NCBI GenBank assembly: GCA_026416215.1
Contig: JAOAFP010000024.1
Location: forward strand, 1 to 7,119
Direction: 5' to 3'
DNA: 7,119 bases
Origin: Negativicutes bacterium
GTDB lineage: Bacteria > Bacillota > Negativicutes > SKW292
A program made the translations under genes and the position numbers. Under the pieces are notes generated by a model. The model was not told the DNA's origin, ran no database searches, and saw only the letters and a program-made list of their open reading frames with translations. The first letter of the stretch is position 1. Every line of letters begins with the position of its first letter. Below, in pieces: positions 4,852 to 7,119 of this stretch.

Positions 4852-6177
4852 ATGGATGAACAGCAGTATTACCGGACAGTGCTGGACAAAATGGAAAAAT
4901 GTTTCCAGTTCAGCGACTACGTGGTGGCAACCGGTGAGGAACTGGTGGCGGAGGGGGCGGATCCGGCCTTCCCGGCCATTACCCGCAGCAGCCGGGAGCT
5001 GGCCGGGCTGACAGTTGAGAGACAACTGCAGGTCCACATCCCGGTTATCGGGGCTAATTCGCAGTCAGTGCTCACCCCGCTCGACTTCGAAATTTATCTG
5101 GGCGAGCAGCAGCACCAGCTTTACACCGACAAACAAAGCCAAAAACAATATTTTGAGCAGACCGTGCCGGTAATCGACTGGATCAAACAGCTGCTGACAC
5201 GGCGGGGCATGCCGTTTTTGCTCGACTACACCCCTTCGGGCGGGCATATACTGTGGCATAATCTGGTGGACTACCGCTATGCCCAGGAGATCATGAAGAT
5301 CGGCTACCTGGAGGAGGAACTGATCGTTCAGTGCCAACGCCGGATTGCCGGCGACTGGCGGCGGCACAACGGGGTTTCGTGGCAGGCGGCCTCGGTTTTT
5401 TCCGGACTGACCAGACTGGCCGACTATCTGGCCCTGCTGACAATTGACCATTTCAGCAGACAGCCGGGCAACAGCCCAGGATTGCCGGTTGCGATCTCAG
5501 ACTCGGAGGAGCGCTGCATAAACCTGGACAACTCCTGGTGCGAGGGATCGCCGTACATGCGGTCGATCCGCAGTCCGTTCAGCCTGCACAAGAAAAACCG
5601 TGAACGCTTCGGCCAACGGCAGGCACCGCCCTTGGTGGACGTAATTGGCGGCTATTTCGACGGGGTGGCAATGCACGGGGAAATCACCCCGGCTGAAGCG
5701 GTGGAATGCATGTGGGACCTGAAACGGGCAGCCGAACACGCTGACCGGTTCAGCGGCTACATTCCCTGTGCCAACGACAGTCTGATCGACTTCATCGCCG
5801 AATACCGGGCCAGTGATCTTTATCAGTTTCACTGCGAGTTTGACCGTCAGGACAGCCTGCAGCCGGGAGAGGCCCTGTACCGGGCCGAACGGGACGGGCG
5901 GCTGTCGGCCCAGTCACGCCGGATCATCAACAAGCCCAACCCGCTGGCGGTACAGCCGTATTACATGCGCCGCCTGACCTACGATCTGGTGGTCGGGGTG
6001 GGCTGGGCACCAACCCACGTTGCCAACTTGCTCGCTGACCTCTATCTCAGTGACGAACCGCGCTGGACACAGGACTTTCGGCAGGCCTACCCGGCGGCGG
6101 AGAAGGCCGGCTTCTGGGCCAGGATATTCTCCGCCCTTGCCCTCTGGCAAACCGGCAAGATCAAATTTAAAGGTTGA
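4852..6177 (+). CDS. Archaeo-eukaryotic primase (AEP) superfamily protein, PriS-like
   Basis: This 441-residue protein carries the three AEP catalytic motifs in order. Motif I is TPLDFEIYL with Asp78-Phe79-Glu80, the D-x-E form also used by human PrimPol. Motif II is TPSGGHILW with Ser129-Gly130-Gly131-His132. Motif III is INLDNSW with Asp226, followed by YMRSIRSPFSLHKKN (235-249), very like the R-L-I-R-x-P-x-S-L-H-x-K-T-G region of archaeal and eukaryotic PriS. Together these predict metal-dependent nucleotidyl transfer: primer synthesis or gap-filling polymerisation. The C-terminal region (about 365-400, QPYYMRRLTYDLVVGVGWAPTHVANLLADLY) resembles the helical C-terminal modules of primases that follow a P-Y/C-M-R-R motif. 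No CxxC zinc pair, helicase domain or ligase domain is visible, so it is stand-alone. ATG at 4852 has AGGAAAGG at 4834-4841, ten bases upstream. No phage or plasmid genes flank it. The superfamily call is confident; the biological role is unknown. Confidence 0.85.
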   Translation: MDEQQYYRTVLDKMEKCFQFSDYVVATGEELVAEGADPAFPAITRSSRELAGLTVERQLQVHIPVIGANSQSVLTPLDFEIYLGEQQHQLYTDKQSQKQYFEQTVPVIDWIKQLLTRRGMPFLLDYTPSGGHILWHNLVDYRYAQEIMKIGYLEEELIVQCQRRIAGDWRRHNGVSWQAASVFSGLTRLADYLALLTIDHFSRQPGNSPGLPVAISDSEERCINLDNSWCEGSPYMRSIRSPFSLHKKNRERFGQRQAPPLVDVIGGYFDGVAMHGEITPAEAVECMWDLKRAAEHADRFSGYIPCANDSLIDFIAEYRASDLYQFHCEFDRQDSLQPGEALYRAERDGRLSAQSRRIINKPNPLAVQPYYMRRLTYDLVVGVGWAPTHVANLLADLYLSDEPRWTQDFRQAYPAAEKAGFWARIFSALALWQTGKIKFKG

Positions 6178-6217
6178 CGGCCGCCGCGGACGGCAGCAGA
6201 CAGAACGAGGAGGAGAA

Positions 6218-7105
6218 ATGGCCATAGATCAAACCATTATCGACAAGGTGCTGAACATCCTCAGCGAGGAGGTAATTCCGGCCGAGGGCTGTACCGAGCC
6301 GGTGGCCCTGGCTTACGTTGCCGCCCGGGCCAGACGGGAGCTGGGGTGCGATCCTGAGCGGATTGACGTTTTCGTATCGGGGAACATCATCAAAAACGTC
6401 AAAAGCGTCATCGTTCCCAACAGCGGCGGCCGGACGGGAATTGAGGTGGCCGCAGCCATGGGTGCATTAGCCGGGGATGACAGCAAAGGGCTACTGGTCA
6501 TACAAGGGGTTACGTCTGAAGACCTCAGGCGGGTGGATGATTTTCTGGCCGGTAACCGGATTGCCGTTCACCATGAACCAACCGATGCCAAGCTCTACAT
6601 CAGGGTGGAGATGTCGGCCGGCAGCGGGCAGGTGGGGGTGGAGGTCAAACACCTTCACACCAATGTGACCCGAATTACCCGCAACGGCAAGACGGTGTTC
6701 TCGGTGCCGTGCTTTGAGTCCGATTTCCGATCGGCTATCGACGACCGGCAGCTGCTGAGCGTGCGGCTGATTTATGACCTGGCTCGCGAAATCGATATTG
6801 AGCGGATCAGGCCGCTGTTTGACAGGGTTATCAGCCTGAACAGCGCGATTGCCGAAGAAGGCCTGAAGGAAAGGTATGGGGTGAATTTAGGCAGTTACAT
6901 AATTAAGAACATCGAACAGGGAACCTACGGAAACGATCGGCGAAACCTCTGTGCCAGCTTTGCTGCTGCCGGCAGCGATGCCCGAATGAGCGGCTGCCCG
7001 CTGCCGGTTATGACCACCAGCGGCAGCGGCAACCAGGGGATGACGGCCTCGCTGCCGCTGATAAAGTACGCCGAGCTGCGGGGATTTGACCGCGAGAGGC
7101 TGGGC
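6218..7105 (+). CDS. cyuA: L-cysteine desulfidase CyuA/UPF0597 family (Fe-S), 3' truncated
   Basis: The first 296 residues are present. The family (serine dehydratase alpha-like fold, COG3681/UPF0597, E. coli YhaM/CyuA, Methanocaldococcus cysteine desulfidase) converts L-cysteine to pyruvate, ammonia and sulfide using an oxygen-sensitive [4Fe-4S] cluster. Visible motifs are PAEGCTEPVALAYVAA, with Cys25 equivalent to the cluster-region Cys; SGNIIKNVKSVIVPNSGG (about residues 54-71); and MSGCPLPVMTTSGSGNQG (Cys260), leading into MTASLPL. The full protein is usually about 400-430 residues, so roughly 110-130 residues are missing beyond the adapter junction. The start is ATG at 6218, preceded by an excellent GAGGAGGAG at 6207-6215. 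The frame runs open into the adapter without a stop. It begins 40 bases after the primase-like gene on the same strand, so co-transcription is possible. L-serine dehydratase alpha is less likely because the GCTEP motif is characteristic of the desulfidase group. Confidence 0.92.
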
Positions 7106-7119
7106 CTGTCTCTTATACA
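7106..7119 (-). other. Truncated Tn5/Nextera adapter, reverse complement (library artefact)
   Basis: CTGTCTCTTATACA is the first 14 bases of the reverse complement of the mosaic-end adapter found at the left end. It is not genomic and cuts the cyuA reading frame. The exact junction is ambiguous by a base or so. Confidence 0.97.

Noticed and set aside
4736..5011. 91-residue + strand frame bridging the exported-protein and primase genes
   Set aside because: Overlaps two better supported genes in another frame and its translation is Ala/Gly/Ser-rich without motifs.
4852..6177. CRISPR-associated or LigD-type setting for the primase-like gene
   Set aside because: No CRISPR repeats, cas genes, ligase or Ku domain are visible in the window.
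1..7119. tRNA, rRNA, riboswitch or SECIS element
   Set aside because: No tRNA-like cloverleaf or rRNA stretch was noticed, the intergenic gaps are too short for known riboswitches, and no gene shows an in-frame TGA needing readthrough.

Overview
The window is a high-GC, gene-dense fragment with every recognisable gene on the + strand and no gene-free stretch longer than about 65 bases. Both ends are artificial: bases 1-19 are the Tn5/Nextera mosaic-end adapter and bases 7106-7119 are its reverse complement, cut short. Genomic sequence therefore runs from about 20 to 7105, and both terminal genes are cut by library fragment ends. Gene content (selD, yedF and a DUF3343 protein, an MscS channel, a YchF-like P-loop protein, a DUF3795 protein, an Fe-S cysteine desulfidase) together with strong AGGAGG-type ribosome binding sites points to an anaerobic, selenium-using, high-GC member of the Bacillota (Clostridia/Peptococcaceae-like). 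That placement is an inference from gene families, not from a phylogenetic marker.

Region 1 (20-1483) is a selenium module: the 3' part of selD (selenophosphate synthase), then yedF overlapping it by 26 bases, then a GTG-started DUF3343 protein (proposed Se/S carrier-like). Region 2 (1486-3407) continues with very tight spacing into an MscS-type mechanosensitive channel and a divergent YchF-family protein whose start overlaps the channel stop (TAATG). These five genes look like one transcription unit.

Region 3 (3408-4814) begins with a 64-base gap holding a GC-rich hairpin without a T-tract. It is followed by a 13-cysteine DUF3795 protein and an uncharacterised exported protein. The reading frame of the exported protein extends well upstream of its first GTG and includes a signal peptide. 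The best start is an AUU codon at 3711, preceded by GGAGG and lying inside the 3' end of the DUF3795 gene.

Region 4 (4852-7105) holds the most interesting gene, a 441-residue protein with the three signature motifs of archaeo-eukaryotic primases (D-F-E, S-G-G-H, and a D followed by RSIRSPFSLHKK), which resembles the small catalytic subunit PriS of archaea and eukaryotes. After 40 bases comes the truncated 5' part of cyuA, an iron-sulphur L-cysteine desulfidase. The selenium and sulphur genes share a chalcogen theme. The primase-like protein, the exported protein and the YchF-like protein have no obvious functional link to it beyond co-orientation.
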